DNA of 64,000 nucleotides from Pseudanabaena sp. PCC 7367 (lineage in GTDB: Bacteria; Cyanobacteriota; Cyanobacteriia; Pseudanabaenales; Pseudanabaenaceae). The DNA lies in assembly GCF_000317065.1 (NCBI RefSeq), contig NC_019701.1, forward strand, positions 186,001 to 250,000. Direction: 5' to 3'. The notes under the pieces are model-generated. The model worked only from the letters and a program-made list of their open reading frames with translations. It had not been told where the DNA came from and did no database searches. The position numbers and the translations under genes are program-made. Positions 8,268 to 16,316 of this stretch are shown here, in pieces (within the stretch, counting starts at the first letter, position 1; each line of letters opens with the position of its first letter).

Positions 8268-9455
8268 CTACACTGCATCCCGTGCCTGCTCGTTCTTGGA
8301 AAGCAGCGAAGTCGTAATCCAGGGACTCAGCAAAATAACCATCAACATCCGCGTCATCTGCATCGCCATCACCAGGCCGCTATCTCCTCCAAGCTCCACC
8401 ACCGTCGCCAGCATCGCCGTCGTCCCACCAGGACTCGAACCCAGCAACGCCGTCATCGTATCCACATGGGTCACCTGATGGAAGCCATAGCCGATCGCCA
8501 CGCAGATTAAAATCAACGCCACTACTAAAAATGTCTCCAGCACGATCGCCTTAAAAATCTTACGGAGCGTCTGCAAATGAAACTTCAGGCCGATCGACAA
8601 GCCCACCAACAGCAGGCCGATCGTAAACGCTAGCGGCGGCATCTCCAGGTCATAGGGCAACAGCCACAGCCCCGCCAAACCAGCCAGAAATGAGCCAGTA
8701 AACAACGAAGACGGCAGTTTTAACTTTTTACCCGCCCATACGCCCAATAACCCCAGGATCGCCAGGGTCAACACATTGATCGCCGCCGTGAGGATCGAAG
8801 CATCATGGATCGGCACGATCGCTGACTTCGCAATTTCTGCCGCGATCGCCGCATCATGGGCAAAAAACGTACCCACGATCATCGGCAGGATCGCCGACAC
8901 CAGCAGCACCCGCAGATATTGCAGCATCGTTACCGCCACCGCATCCGCGCCCATCTCCTCGCTCATCGCCGCAAAGCTGAAACTTGCACCAGGAAACGAG
9001 CCTAATAAGCTAGTAACGCGATCGATGCCAGTCCACTTCCACAGCAAATAACCATTCCCCAGGCTCAGTGCACCCGTAACCACGATACACAGCAACAATG
9101 GGATCGCATATTGACTGGCCGAAGCCACCGTCTCCCAGGTAAAGCGCATTGCCGTCGCCAACCCTACGATCGCCTGTCCTGTAATTCCCAACAGTGCTGG
9201 TAGCTTGGGCGTATCAGTCGAAAGCAGCGCTAAACCAATCCCCGCCACCATTGGCCCCAACAGCCAACCAACCGGAACACCAATGCTGGAAAAAATAAAA
9301 CCAATCAGCGAGGCGATCGCTAATATCCCAGCGATCCGCAGCCCCTCAGCCATTAGCTGCGGTGAATTTTGCCAAAGAGTCAGACTAAGCTGCCCAATCC
9401 GTTGTGTTGGTGTGGTTGGCTCAGCAATAGTAATTGCGATCGCTTCTTCGCTCAC
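8268..9455 (-). CDS. AbrB-family (duplicated) integral membrane protein
   Basis: A 395-residue, very hydrophobic protein with two homologous halves, each ending in a conserved glycine-rich stretch (LLGSFPGASFSFAAMSEEMGADA and LLGSSPGGTTAMLATVVELGGDS). This is the pattern of the membrane AbrB duplication family, often labelled ammonia monooxygenase or AbrB family regulator; it is unrelated to the DNA-binding AbrB. About ten membrane helices are likely, and transport of a small molecule is the usual guess. The GTG start at 9455 is preceded by a GGAG Shine-Dalgarno. The 98-residue membrane protein follows it closely. The function is uncertain even for characterised relatives. Confidence 0.8.
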   Translation of the reverse strand: MSEEAIAITIAEPTTPTQRIGQLSLTLWQNSPQLMAEGLRIAGILAIASLIGFIFSSIGVPVGWLLGPMVAGIGLALLSTDTPKLPALLGITGQAIVGLATAMRFTWETVASASQYAIPLLLCIVVTGALSLGNGYLLWKWTGIDRVTSLLGSFPGASFSFAAMSEEMGADAVAVTMLQYLRVLLVSAILPMIVGTFFAHDAAIAAEIAKSAIVPIHDASILTAAINVLTLAILGLLGVWAGKKLKLPSSLFTGSFLAGLAGLWLLPYDLEMPPLAFTIGLLLVGLSIGLKFHLQTLRKIFKAIVLETFLVVALILICVAIGYGFHQVTHVDTMTALLGSSPGGTTAMLATVVELGGDSGLVMAMQMTRMLMVILLSPWITTSLLSKNEQARDAV

Positions 9456-9599
9456 AGGTCTCCAGCGCGATTAACTCAAATATCATGAATACTTGAATTA
9501 TTGTAGCTAAGCGATCGACCCGCCTGAATCAACCCTCAGCCAGAGGAATCCTTTCATAATTGGCTAATAATGCTGATAATTTAGCTTAGAGTACCCTTA

Positions 9600-10058
9600 T
9601 TAACCAACACCCTTCAGCTTACGCAGCTCCACCAACAGCTCACTATCCTCGCGCTTGAAAACTGGCAAAAATTCAATGTACTTGAAACGCACAATGCCTT
9701 CAATATCAATAATAAAATAAGCGCGTTTGCTGCCAAATAAACCAGCCACACCATATTGACGGCTCACTTCCCGGTTACGATCGCTCAGCAATGGAAACTG
9801 CAAGCCCAGCTTTTTGGAAAATTCAATGTGCTTTTCGATCGGGTCGGTGCTGATCCCCAGAATTTCTGCGCCCAACTCCCGGAATTTAGTCCAATCATCG
9901 GCAAAACACTGCATCTCACTGGTACAAACAGGCGAAAAGTCACCGGGATAAAAGGCAAGCAACACATTGGTTTTGCCCCTATAGCTACTCAGGGTGATTT
10001 CACCGCGATCGCTAGGCAGGGTAAAGTCTGGGGCTGGGGTTCCGATTTCAGCGGGCAT
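9600..10058 (-). CDS. Peroxiredoxin (AhpC/TSA, BCP/AhpE-like)
   Basis: A 152-residue thioredoxin-fold peroxidase that should reduce hydrogen peroxide and alkyl hydroperoxides in the cytosol. The peroxidatic cysteine is Cys45 in FYPGDFSPVCTSEM, with the family Pro and Thr around it. A second cysteine, Cys51, sits six residues later, close to the position of the resolving cysteine in some BCP proteins, but an intramolecular disulfide is only an inference. The start MPAEIGTPAPDFTL is standard for the family. It stands alone between an AbrB-family gene and a 590-base gap; no reductase partner is adjacent. Confidence 0.9.
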   Translation of the reverse strand: MPAEIGTPAPDFTLPSDRGEITLSSYRGKTNVLLAFYPGDFSPVCTSEMQCFADDWTKFRELGAEILGISTDPIEKHIEFSKKLGLQFPLLSDRNREVSRQYGVAGLFGSKRAYFIIDIEGIVRFKYIEFLPVFKREDSELLVELRKLKGVG

Positions 10059-10649
10059 GGGTTAAGACTTGAAGGTTTAATAGTTGAATGTTTAGATTAG
10101 ATTGCTCAGACACTATCATAGCAACGCTTTAGCAAAGTGGATTGATATTTTGCTCCCCTAACCATAAGCGATAACTATTGGCGGCAATGCCAGCGATCGT
10201 CTATATGTGAATTATAAGCAGATTGTCTAGCAGGGCAAAACTAACTAGTTAGCGATCGCCTCTTTGCAAACTTATAAGCCCAAATGTATAGGCTGATTTT
10301 AAAACTGGCACAAGTACATAGCTCTAATTGAAAAACTACAGCCATACTTACATTATGGTCATTCTGGTAGGACAGCCTATGGTCAAACATCTGCCGCGAT
10401 CGTTGTGATACTTGGCTACACCAATCGCTCAAAGTCTTGAAAAAGTTTTGAAATGAAGTAATTAAAGCTGATTAAGAAGATTGCCCCGACCACACAAATA
10501 TATTGGGAATAGCAGATTTAGGCTACCCCTATTAATTCCTACCAGTATTTCAAGTATTTATTGATTTACAAAAGTCGAGAGCTAAGCAAACTATCTTGCA
10601 ACTCCAGCCCAAGCCGTAAATTCTGGTTGAATACCCCAAGCAAAGAAAA
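10059..10649. other. Intergenic region between peroxiredoxin and acyl-ACP synthetase genes
   Basis: About 590 bases upstream of two divergent genes, so both promoters should lie here. HIP1 sites occur near 10193-10200 and 10252-10259. The one open frame of about 63 codons on the minus strand has no recognisable features. No structured RNA was found. Confidence 0.5.
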
Positions 10650-12530
10650 ATGACAATTACCCAAAACCCAAAACCACTCGATCATAGTGAAGCCAATAAC
10701 CTGTGGCAGGTGTGGCAAAAGACCGTTGCCGTCTATCCTGACATCATTGCCTTACATGATCCCCACGCCAAGCCAGAAGTTAAGTTGACCTATCAAGAAA
10801 CCTTTAGCCTAATCAATCAATTTGGAGCGGGGTTGCGATCGCTTGGGGTCAAAGCAGGCGATAAGGTGGCCTTGATCGCGGACAATTCTTCGCGGTGGTT
10901 GATTGCCGATCAGGGCATTTTGGCGATCGGGGCGGCCAATGCTACTCGCAGCTCTCAGGCAGAACGGACTGAATTGCTTTACATTGTCGAACATAGTGAT
11001 AGCACTGCGCTGGTGGTGGAAAATTTAGCCACGCTGCAAAAACTACAGCCAGATCTGCAAGATTTACCAATTAAGCTAATTGTTTTGCTCAGTGATGAGG
11101 AACCACCGGAGGGCGCATACAACTATCAGCAGGTATGCGATCGCGGTGTTGATAAAGATCTCGGCGATCCCCAAATCACCCGTGATACCCTGGCCACCCT
11201 GATTTATACCTCTGGTACTTCTGGCAAACCCAAAGGGGTGATGCTCACCCACGGCAATATTTTGACCCAGGTTAGGGGTGGTACGGCGATGGTAAAACCT
11301 TTTCCTGGCGATCGGATTCTGTCAATTTTACCCACCTGGCATAGCTATGAACGTTCCTGTGAATATTTCCTTTTCTCCCAGGGTGTAACTCAGATCTATA
11401 CTAATTTGCGCAAGATCAAAAATGACCTGGCTACTTTCAAGCCTCAATATATGTTGGCAGTGCCTAGATTGTGGGAGAGCATTTATGAGGGGATTCAGCG
11501 TAAATTTGATGCCGAATCAGCCACCAAACGCAAGTTGATTAATTTCCTGCTCAATGCCAGTAATACCTACATCAAGGCACGACGGGTGGTAAATGGGTTG
11601 AGTTTAACTGGGGGCAATCAACTTAAGGCCAGGCTAACCATGTTTGCCTATGCACCGCTCTATTGGCTGGCGAAAAAGCTGGTATTTGATAAAATCCGCG
11701 CCGGAATTGGTGGTGAGTTTAAATATATTTGCAGTGGCGGTGGTGCGTTGCAGCCCCATTTGGAGTTGTTCTACGAGGCAGCCCAGATTGAGATTCTGGT
11801 GGGCTATGGCCTGACCGAAACTTCACCAATGGTGACGGCAAGGCGACCAGAGCGGAATTTGCGTACTACTTCTGGGATTCCGTTGCCCGATGCGGAAATC
11901 AAGATTGTCGATCCCGAAACCAAGGAAGCCTTTCCACCGGGCAAGCGTGGTTTGGTGATGGCCAGAGGCCCAATGATCATGCAGGGTTATTACAAAAACC
12001 CGGAAGCGACTAATAAGGCGATCGATGCGGATGGTTGGTTTAATACGGGTGATCTTGGCTTTTTGACTCACAAAAACGACCTGACGATCACTGGTCGCGC
12101 CAAAGACACAATTGTGCTTTCCAATGGCGAGAACATCGAACCACTCTCGATCGAGGATGCCTGTTCCAGCAGTACATATATTGACCAGATTATGCTAGTT
12201 GGCCAGGATCAACGGCAACTGGGCGCATTGATTGTACCCAACCTCAAGGCTTTGGAAGTTGATGGGCTGCTACCGGCTGACTCAGAATTGGCTGAGTCGA
12301 TCGATTTACTCAATCAAGACAAAATTCGCAATGTGTTTCGCAGTGAGCTAACCCGTAAAGTCCAGGATCGCCCTGGCCAAAGCATCAACGATCGAATTGG
12401 CCCATTTGAATTTCTGCCCGAACCATTTGACATCAGCAATGGTATGATGACCCAGACTTTTAAAGTGAAGCGCAATGTGGTGACGGAGCGCTACCGCGAT
12501 CTTATTGACCAAATGTTTACCAAAGCCTAG
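10650..12530 (+). CDS. aas: Long-chain acyl-ACP/acyl-CoA synthetase
   Basis: A 626-residue adenylate-forming enzyme. It activates free fatty acids with ATP and, in cyanobacteria, transfers them mainly to acyl carrier protein to recycle fatty acids released from membrane lipids. The AMP-binding signature LIYTSGTSGKPKGVMLTHGN lies near residues 185-205; later motifs are VGYGLTETSPMV, the ATP-pocket NTGDLGFL and the hinge region GRAKDTIVLSNGENIEP. The length fits cyanobacterial Aas of the Slr1609 type. The symbol rests on that resemblance; a CoA-specific enzyme is the alternative. The YlqD-like gene follows after 30 bases and the phosphoesterase after that, suggesting an operon. Confidence 0.9.
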   Translation: MTITQNPKPLDHSEANNLWQVWQKTVAVYPDIIALHDPHAKPEVKLTYQETFSLINQFGAGLRSLGVKAGDKVALIADNSSRWLIADQGILAIGAANATRSSQAERTELLYIVEHSDSTALVVENLATLQKLQPDLQDLPIKLIVLLSDEEPPEGAYNYQQVCDRGVDKDLGDPQITRDTLATLIYTSGTSGKPKGVMLTHGNILTQVRGGTAMVKPFPGDRILSILPTWHSYERSCEYFLFSQGVTQIYTNLRKIKNDLATFKPQYMLAVPRLWESIYEGIQRKFDAESATKRKLINFLLNASNTYIKARRVVNGLSLTGGNQLKARLTMFAYAPLYWLAKKLVFDKIRAGIGGEFKYICSGGGALQPHLELFYEAAQIEILVGYGLTETSPMVTARRPERNLRTTSGIPLPDAEIKIVDPETKEAFPPGKRGLVMARGPMIMQGYYKNPEATNKAIDADGWFNTGDLGFLTHKNDLTITGRAKDTIVLSNGENIEPLSIEDACSSSTYIDQIMLVGQDQRQLGALIVPNLKALEVDGLLPADSELAESIDLLNQDKIRNVFRSELTRKVQDRPGQSINDRIGPFEFLPEPFDISNGMMTQTFKVKRNVVTERYRDLIDQMFTKA

Positions 12531-12560
12531 ACACAGTTAGAGGAAGAAGATAATCGACTT

Positions 12561-13067
12561 ATGGGTTCTATAGACTTTGAAAATCAACTTTTGCTGAAGC
12601 GCACCGCGAATATTAAGGTAATTGTAACGGCACGCTGGAAGGACGAAATGCAACAACAACTACAGTTGCAAATTGGTCAGTCCGATACTCAATTGCAACA
12701 GCTTGATGCTCAGGCGCAGCGTGTGATCGCCGAAATTGAGCGCCAAAGTGTGCAACCCCCTGGACCAGAAGTGACCAGAGAAATTGAGTCGATTCGCACC
12801 CAGGCGAATAATCAAAAGGCACAGTTGCTAGAGCGCAAGAATCAATTTTTACAACAGCTCAACCAGGTGCAAGTATTAGAGCTAGAACAGGAAGTTAGTC
12901 AGGGGCAGATCGACAGCTTTTTCCCGATCGCCCAGGGTGATAATTTAATCGCCGAAATGTATGTGGAAATGGTTTTGCGCGATGGTGTGGTCGAAGAAAT
13001 TCGCAAGGGATTTCCCAAGGTAGTGCAACCTGCACCCCAACAACAGGATATGTCAATGGGCGGCTAG
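12561..13067 (+). CDS. YlqD-like coiled-coil protein
   Basis: A 168-residue protein. The N-terminal LLKRTANIKVIVTARWKDEM segment and the long Gln/Glu-rich coiled coil (about residues 30-115) are the pattern of the YlqD family, widespread in cyanobacteria and Firmicutes but of unknown function. The C-terminal part (about 115-155, DSFFPIAQGDNLIAEMYVEM) looks like a small beta-rich domain, ending in a Gln/Pro tail. It is soluble, with no signal peptide. It sits 30 bases after the acyl-ACP synthetase and 30 bases before the metallophosphoesterase, so co-transcription is likely. Confidence 0.75.
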   Translation: MGSIDFENQLLLKRTANIKVIVTARWKDEMQQQLQLQIGQSDTQLQQLDAQAQRVIAEIERQSVQPPGPEVTREIESIRTQANNQKAQLLERKNQFLQQLNQVQVLELEQEVSQGQIDSFFPIAQGDNLIAEMYVEMVLRDGVVEEIRKGFPKVVQPAPQQQDMSMGG

Positions 13068-13097
13068 CGGTTAAGAGGATAGAGGATAAAAGTTGCT

Positions 13098-14231
13098 ATG
13101 CTACCGCGATCGGCAGATCTGATCTATAACCTGATGATGCTGGTAGCCAATTGGGTGTTGCTGTATTTGGGATCGCGGCTGGCACGGTGGCGCACCTCGC
13201 GGCTGTGGCTCCTGGGCTTTGCCATTTTTGGATCAACCTTGCTGGCAGGTTTGGGGGCGATCGCTGCTAAGTTAATTGCCCTCCGCCTTGATCAGCACTT
13301 GTTTGGTATGGCACGGTTGTTTTCCTACGCGCTATTTATACATGGCGTGATTTTTTTTGCGGCGATCGCGGTAATTGCCATGTGGGGAGGCCGTCGTAGC
13401 CGTACCCGCCGTCATCGCTTTGATGGTAGCCGCAAATTGGCGATCGCTTCTTTTTTAATCGCCCTTACGCTGGCCTTGGTGGGTGCTTATGCGTTTTTGA
13501 TTGAGCCCTACTGGTTGGCTGTTTCGCGGCATCAAATTGTTTCATCTAAAATCACTGCCCCGATCAGGGTTTTGGTGATTGCGGATTTACAAACCGATGT
13601 GTGGAGTAATTATGAGCGCAAGGCGCTATTAACGGCTCAGGCTCAAAATGCCGATTTGATCCTGTGGGCGGGGGATTATATCCAGGCCGATTCAACTGAG
13701 TTTTTAGCACTTAGTACCAAAATTAATAATTTTTTGCAGGCGATCGAGCTAAATGCACCCCTGGGCAACTATGCGGTACAGGGCAACATTGATTATGACA
13801 ATTGGCCCCAAATTTTCTTCGATCTGCCGATCCAAACCATCACCACTACGCAAACCATTGAATTACCAGGGCTATGTTTAACGGGATTAGCCTGGCGTGA
13901 TTCCTTTAGCACCAAACAGCAAGTGGCTGGCTGTGGCGATCGCTTTCATATTGTGCTGGGTCATGCGCCGGATTATGCCCTGGGCGAAATCGATGCAGAT
14001 CTTATGCTGGCTGGACATACCCACGGCGGTCAGGTGAGATTGCCCTTTTTTGGGGCGCTGATGACAGCCTCAAAGATACCGAGAGCATGGGTAGCGGGAT
14101 TAACTAATCTACCGGACGATCGCGCCCTCTTGGTTTCGCGTGGCGTAGGAATGGAGCGGGGCTATGCACCCAGGGTTAGATTTCTCTGCCGCCCTGAGCT
14201 GGTGGTAATCGATTTACTGCCTGCGGCTTAA
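13098..14231 (+). CDS. Membrane-anchored metallophosphoesterase with altered metal ligands
   Basis: A 377-residue protein with about four N-terminal membrane helices (residues 10-145) followed by a calcineurin-like phosphoesterase domain. Motifs in order are VIADLQTD (about 157), WAGDYIQ (about 190), GNIDYDN (about 230), GHAPDY (about 287) and GHTHGGQ (about 307). The YkuE/YaeI type is expected to cleave phosphate esters such as lipid A or UDP-sugar lipids at the membrane. Two usual metal or catalytic residues differ: the His of the DxH motif is Gln and the His of GNHD is Ile, so activity may be weak, changed or lost. The other motifs are intact and the gene shows no decay. The catalytic domain follows the last helix directly. 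Confidence 0.82.
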   Translation: MLPRSADLIYNLMMLVANWVLLYLGSRLARWRTSRLWLLGFAIFGSTLLAGLGAIAAKLIALRLDQHLFGMARLFSYALFIHGVIFFAAIAVIAMWGGRRSRTRRHRFDGSRKLAIASFLIALTLALVGAYAFLIEPYWLAVSRHQIVSSKITAPIRVLVIADLQTDVWSNYERKALLTAQAQNADLILWAGDYIQADSTEFLALSTKINNFLQAIELNAPLGNYAVQGNIDYDNWPQIFFDLPIQTITTTQTIELPGLCLTGLAWRDSFSTKQQVAGCGDRFHIVLGHAPDYALGEIDADLMLAGHTHGGQVRLPFFGALMTASKIPRAWVAGLTNLPDDRALLVSRGVGMERGYAPRVRFLCRPELVVIDLLPAA

Positions 14232-14331
14232 CTGAAGTCTAATTGATGGCAATGGGCGATCGTCTTATGATCGTTACTCGGTTGCGATCTTAGATTGGCT
14301 AAGATTGAATTTAAGATTGAATTATTGACTT

Positions 14332-14345
14332 ACTTGAATTCAAGT
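14332..14345. repeat. 14-bp perfect palindrome
   Basis: ACTTGAATTCAAGT is a perfect palindrome about 100 bases upstream of the GTPase gene. It could be an operator for a dimeric regulator or simply an AT-rich chance palindrome. Confidence 0.3.
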
Positions 14346-14447
14346 TTTCTAAAACTTGCTAAAACTTTCTACAACCACGATCGCTCAATTCTAATTTGAT
14401 TTTTAATTTAATGAACCAATAGCAACCAATAGCAACAAACAGGTCTA

Positions 14448-15623
14448 ATGAGTGATGATGATTTTTCCCTGGCAGACATTATCAAGCTAATCGAAACCGC
14501 ATCCACACAGGCAGAGGCAGATATGGGGCAGTGCAACATCCTGGTAATTGGTAAAACCGGCGTGGGCAAAAGTACACTGGTGAATGCCATTTTCAGAGAA
14601 GAGCTAACCGAGACAGGAACCGGCAGGCCAATCACCCAGCATATTCGCCAATATTACAAAGATGGTTATCCAGTCACGATTTATGATACGCCTGGCCTGG
14701 AGCTATCACCACAGCAAATGGAGCAAACCCAATTAGATGTTTCCCATCTGATCGATGAATTGCGCCTGGAAAGTGCCGATCGCCACATTCATGTGATCTG
14801 GTATTGCCTCAATCATGAATCAGGACGAATCGAGGACGTGGAAGCAGACTGGTTACAATTGCTATCCGAGATCAAGGATGTGCCGACGGTTTTGGTGCTG
14901 ACTCAAACCCTGACCCGCAAACAAAGTGAGTTTCAAACCTATTTAAAAAGCCGCAACCTACCTGTAAACCAGATTGTGCCATTGTTGGCCAAATCCAAGC
15001 TTATTAATGATGAGTATGAGGTCAAAGCCCACGGCCTCGATCGATTGGTGGAAGTAACCCTGGCGCGATTGCCAGAAGAGGCTAAAAAAGCATTTGTGCG
15101 GGAGCAGATCACCAATATTAAGCTCAAGGCCAATACGGCGCTTAAGTATGTGGGCGGCTATGTGACAGGTGCAGCAGGAGTGGGTGCCTCGCCGATCCCT
15201 TTCTCCGATGCGATCGCCCTGGTTCCTTTGCAAGCGGCAATGTTAGCTAATATCAATGTGATTTTTGGGCTCCAGTTCGATCGCGCTGTGATGGCGACAA
15301 TTCTATCGGGGATTGGTGGTACGGCAGGGGTTACGTTTGCTGGCCGGGCGATCGTCGCTAATTTGCTCAAACTAATTCCGGCTGCGGGTACAGTGGCAGG
15401 GGCGGCAATTTCCTCCACTACGGCGGCGGCGCTGACCTTTGCGATGGGGTTGGCTTACATTGAATTACTAAAAAAAGTAGCCAGAGCCAAACTAGCCGGT
15501 CGGCAAATATCCAATGAACAATTGCGCGATACGTTTGCGGACTTGTATGGCAAGTATGCCCGTTCTGGCAGGCGCAATCTCGACCAAGAAGAGGATGACT
15601 GGGGTGATGATTGGGAGTTTTAG
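14448..15623 (+). CDS. GTPase with C-terminal DUF697 membrane domain
   Basis: A 391-residue protein: an Era/dynamin-like G domain (about residues 30-205) and a DUF697-type domain (about 220-375) rich in Gly and Ala with short hydrophobic helices that probably insert in a membrane. The P-loop GKTGVGKS is residues 35-42; the switch II region shows YDTPGLEL. The base-specificity motif appears as VLVLTQTL rather than NKxD or TKxD, so guanine recognition is atypical. The acidic C-terminus (EEDDWGDDWEF) is unusual and could be a protein-binding tail. The role in cyanobacteria is unknown; related proteins are linked to membrane or ion homeostasis. A small gene follows after about 25 bases. Confidence 0.85.
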   Translation: MSDDDFSLADIIKLIETASTQAEADMGQCNILVIGKTGVGKSTLVNAIFREELTETGTGRPITQHIRQYYKDGYPVTIYDTPGLELSPQQMEQTQLDVSHLIDELRLESADRHIHVIWYCLNHESGRIEDVEADWLQLLSEIKDVPTVLVLTQTLTRKQSEFQTYLKSRNLPVNQIVPLLAKSKLINDEYEVKAHGLDRLVEVTLARLPEEAKKAFVREQITNIKLKANTALKYVGGYVTGAAGVGASPIPFSDAIALVPLQAAMLANINVIFGLQFDRAVMATILSGIGGTAGVTFAGRAIVANLLKLIPAAGTVAGAAISSTTAAALTFAMGLAYIELLKKVARAKLAGRQISNEQLRDTFADLYGKYARSGRRNLDQEEDDWGDDWEF

Positions 15624-15648
15624 AGTTTCAGCGTTTTAGACCTTGGTC

Positions 15649-15855
15649 ATGGTGCTTTTCGGCGATCGCTATTTTACCAAGAGGTCCTTTGAGCCTGACT
15701 ATGGTAGAGCGCTTGCTCGGAAACCATTACAACCCTGGTTAGAGCAAATCCTTTCGAGCGCCTGGAGGCATAATGTAATTGGGGTAACGATCGCAATTAT
15801 TTTAATCAAAAGTATTCAACAATACTTGAATATTAGCAGGCAGCAAGAATATTAA
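15649..15855 (+). CDS. Small hypothetical membrane protein
   Basis: A 68-residue frame (ATG at 15649) just after the DUF697 GTPase on the same strand. It has a basic N-terminal half (GDRYFTKRSFEPDYGRALARK) and one probable transmembrane helix (NVIGVTIAIILIKSIQQYL). The family is not recognised. The short gap and a frame free of stops support a gene, but a chance frame cannot be excluded. Confidence 0.4.
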   Translation: MVLFGDRYFTKRSFEPDYGRALARKPLQPWLEQILSSAWRHNVIGVTIAIILIKSIQQYLNISRQQEY

Positions 15856-15966
15856 TCTTTGCACAAATCAAATTTATTAGATATTGATTTTAGATATTGA
15901 TTAAAGTTAATTAAACTAAGTTGGTATTGGTAGTATTAGTCTTTATCGATCGGTTGAATTGATAGA

Positions 15967-15993
15967 GAACCATCAGAACCATCAGAACCATCA
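15967..15993. repeat. Three tandem 9-nt repeats
   Basis: The unit GAACCATCA occurs three times without a mismatch (15967, 15976 and 15985) in the gap before the large signalling gene. Confidence 0.85.
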
Positions 15994-16036
15994 GAATAGC
16001 CAGATTTAGTTGTTCCTGAATACCCTTATAATGTAG

Positions 16037-16104
16037 GGCTTTAATCTGGGGTTTTAAGACGGGGTTTTAATCTGAGGCTTTAATGCATAGGCTTTAATGC
16101 ATAG
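16037..16104. repeat. Degenerate tandem array upstream of the signalling gene
   Basis: About five imperfect units of 13-16 bases, variants of GGCTTTAATCT, GGTTTTAAGAC and GGCTTTAATGCATA, stand head to tail. The last two copies are identical. The array is 210-280 bases upstream of the start codon, a place where it could affect transcription (inference) or be neutral slippage product. Confidence 0.6.
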
Positions 16105-16316
16105 TATGATCACGGCTAAGTCTGCGATCGCTAAACCATCCCATATTCTCTACCTATCCATAAAGATAACTCAATAGGAGCAATGGTTACAGGCATTTTC
16201 ATCGAGGCAATTTAGAGGGTGGCTATCAGGTAATAGGTCTCTAACCGAATGTGATAGCAAGCCATATTCGGCAATAACTAAAACTACAGCAAGATTATAT
16301 TAGCTGCTTAACTTCA

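Larger units (their letters stand above)
15856..16316. other. Leader region of the 1945-residue signalling gene
   Basis: About 460 bases without a gene. It contains three exact 9-nt repeats and a degenerate GGCTTTAATCT-like array (both listed separately), then an AT-rich stretch before the ATG at 16317. No clear Shine-Dalgarno precedes that ATG. Confidence 0.5.

Noticed and set aside
10241-10432. 63-codon minus-strand frame before aas
   Set aside because: No recognisable features and no ribosome-binding site; lies where a promoter region is expected.
15967-16104. Repeat arrays considered as a CRISPR
   Set aside because: Units are 9-16 nt with no spacers of constant length and no cas genes nearby.
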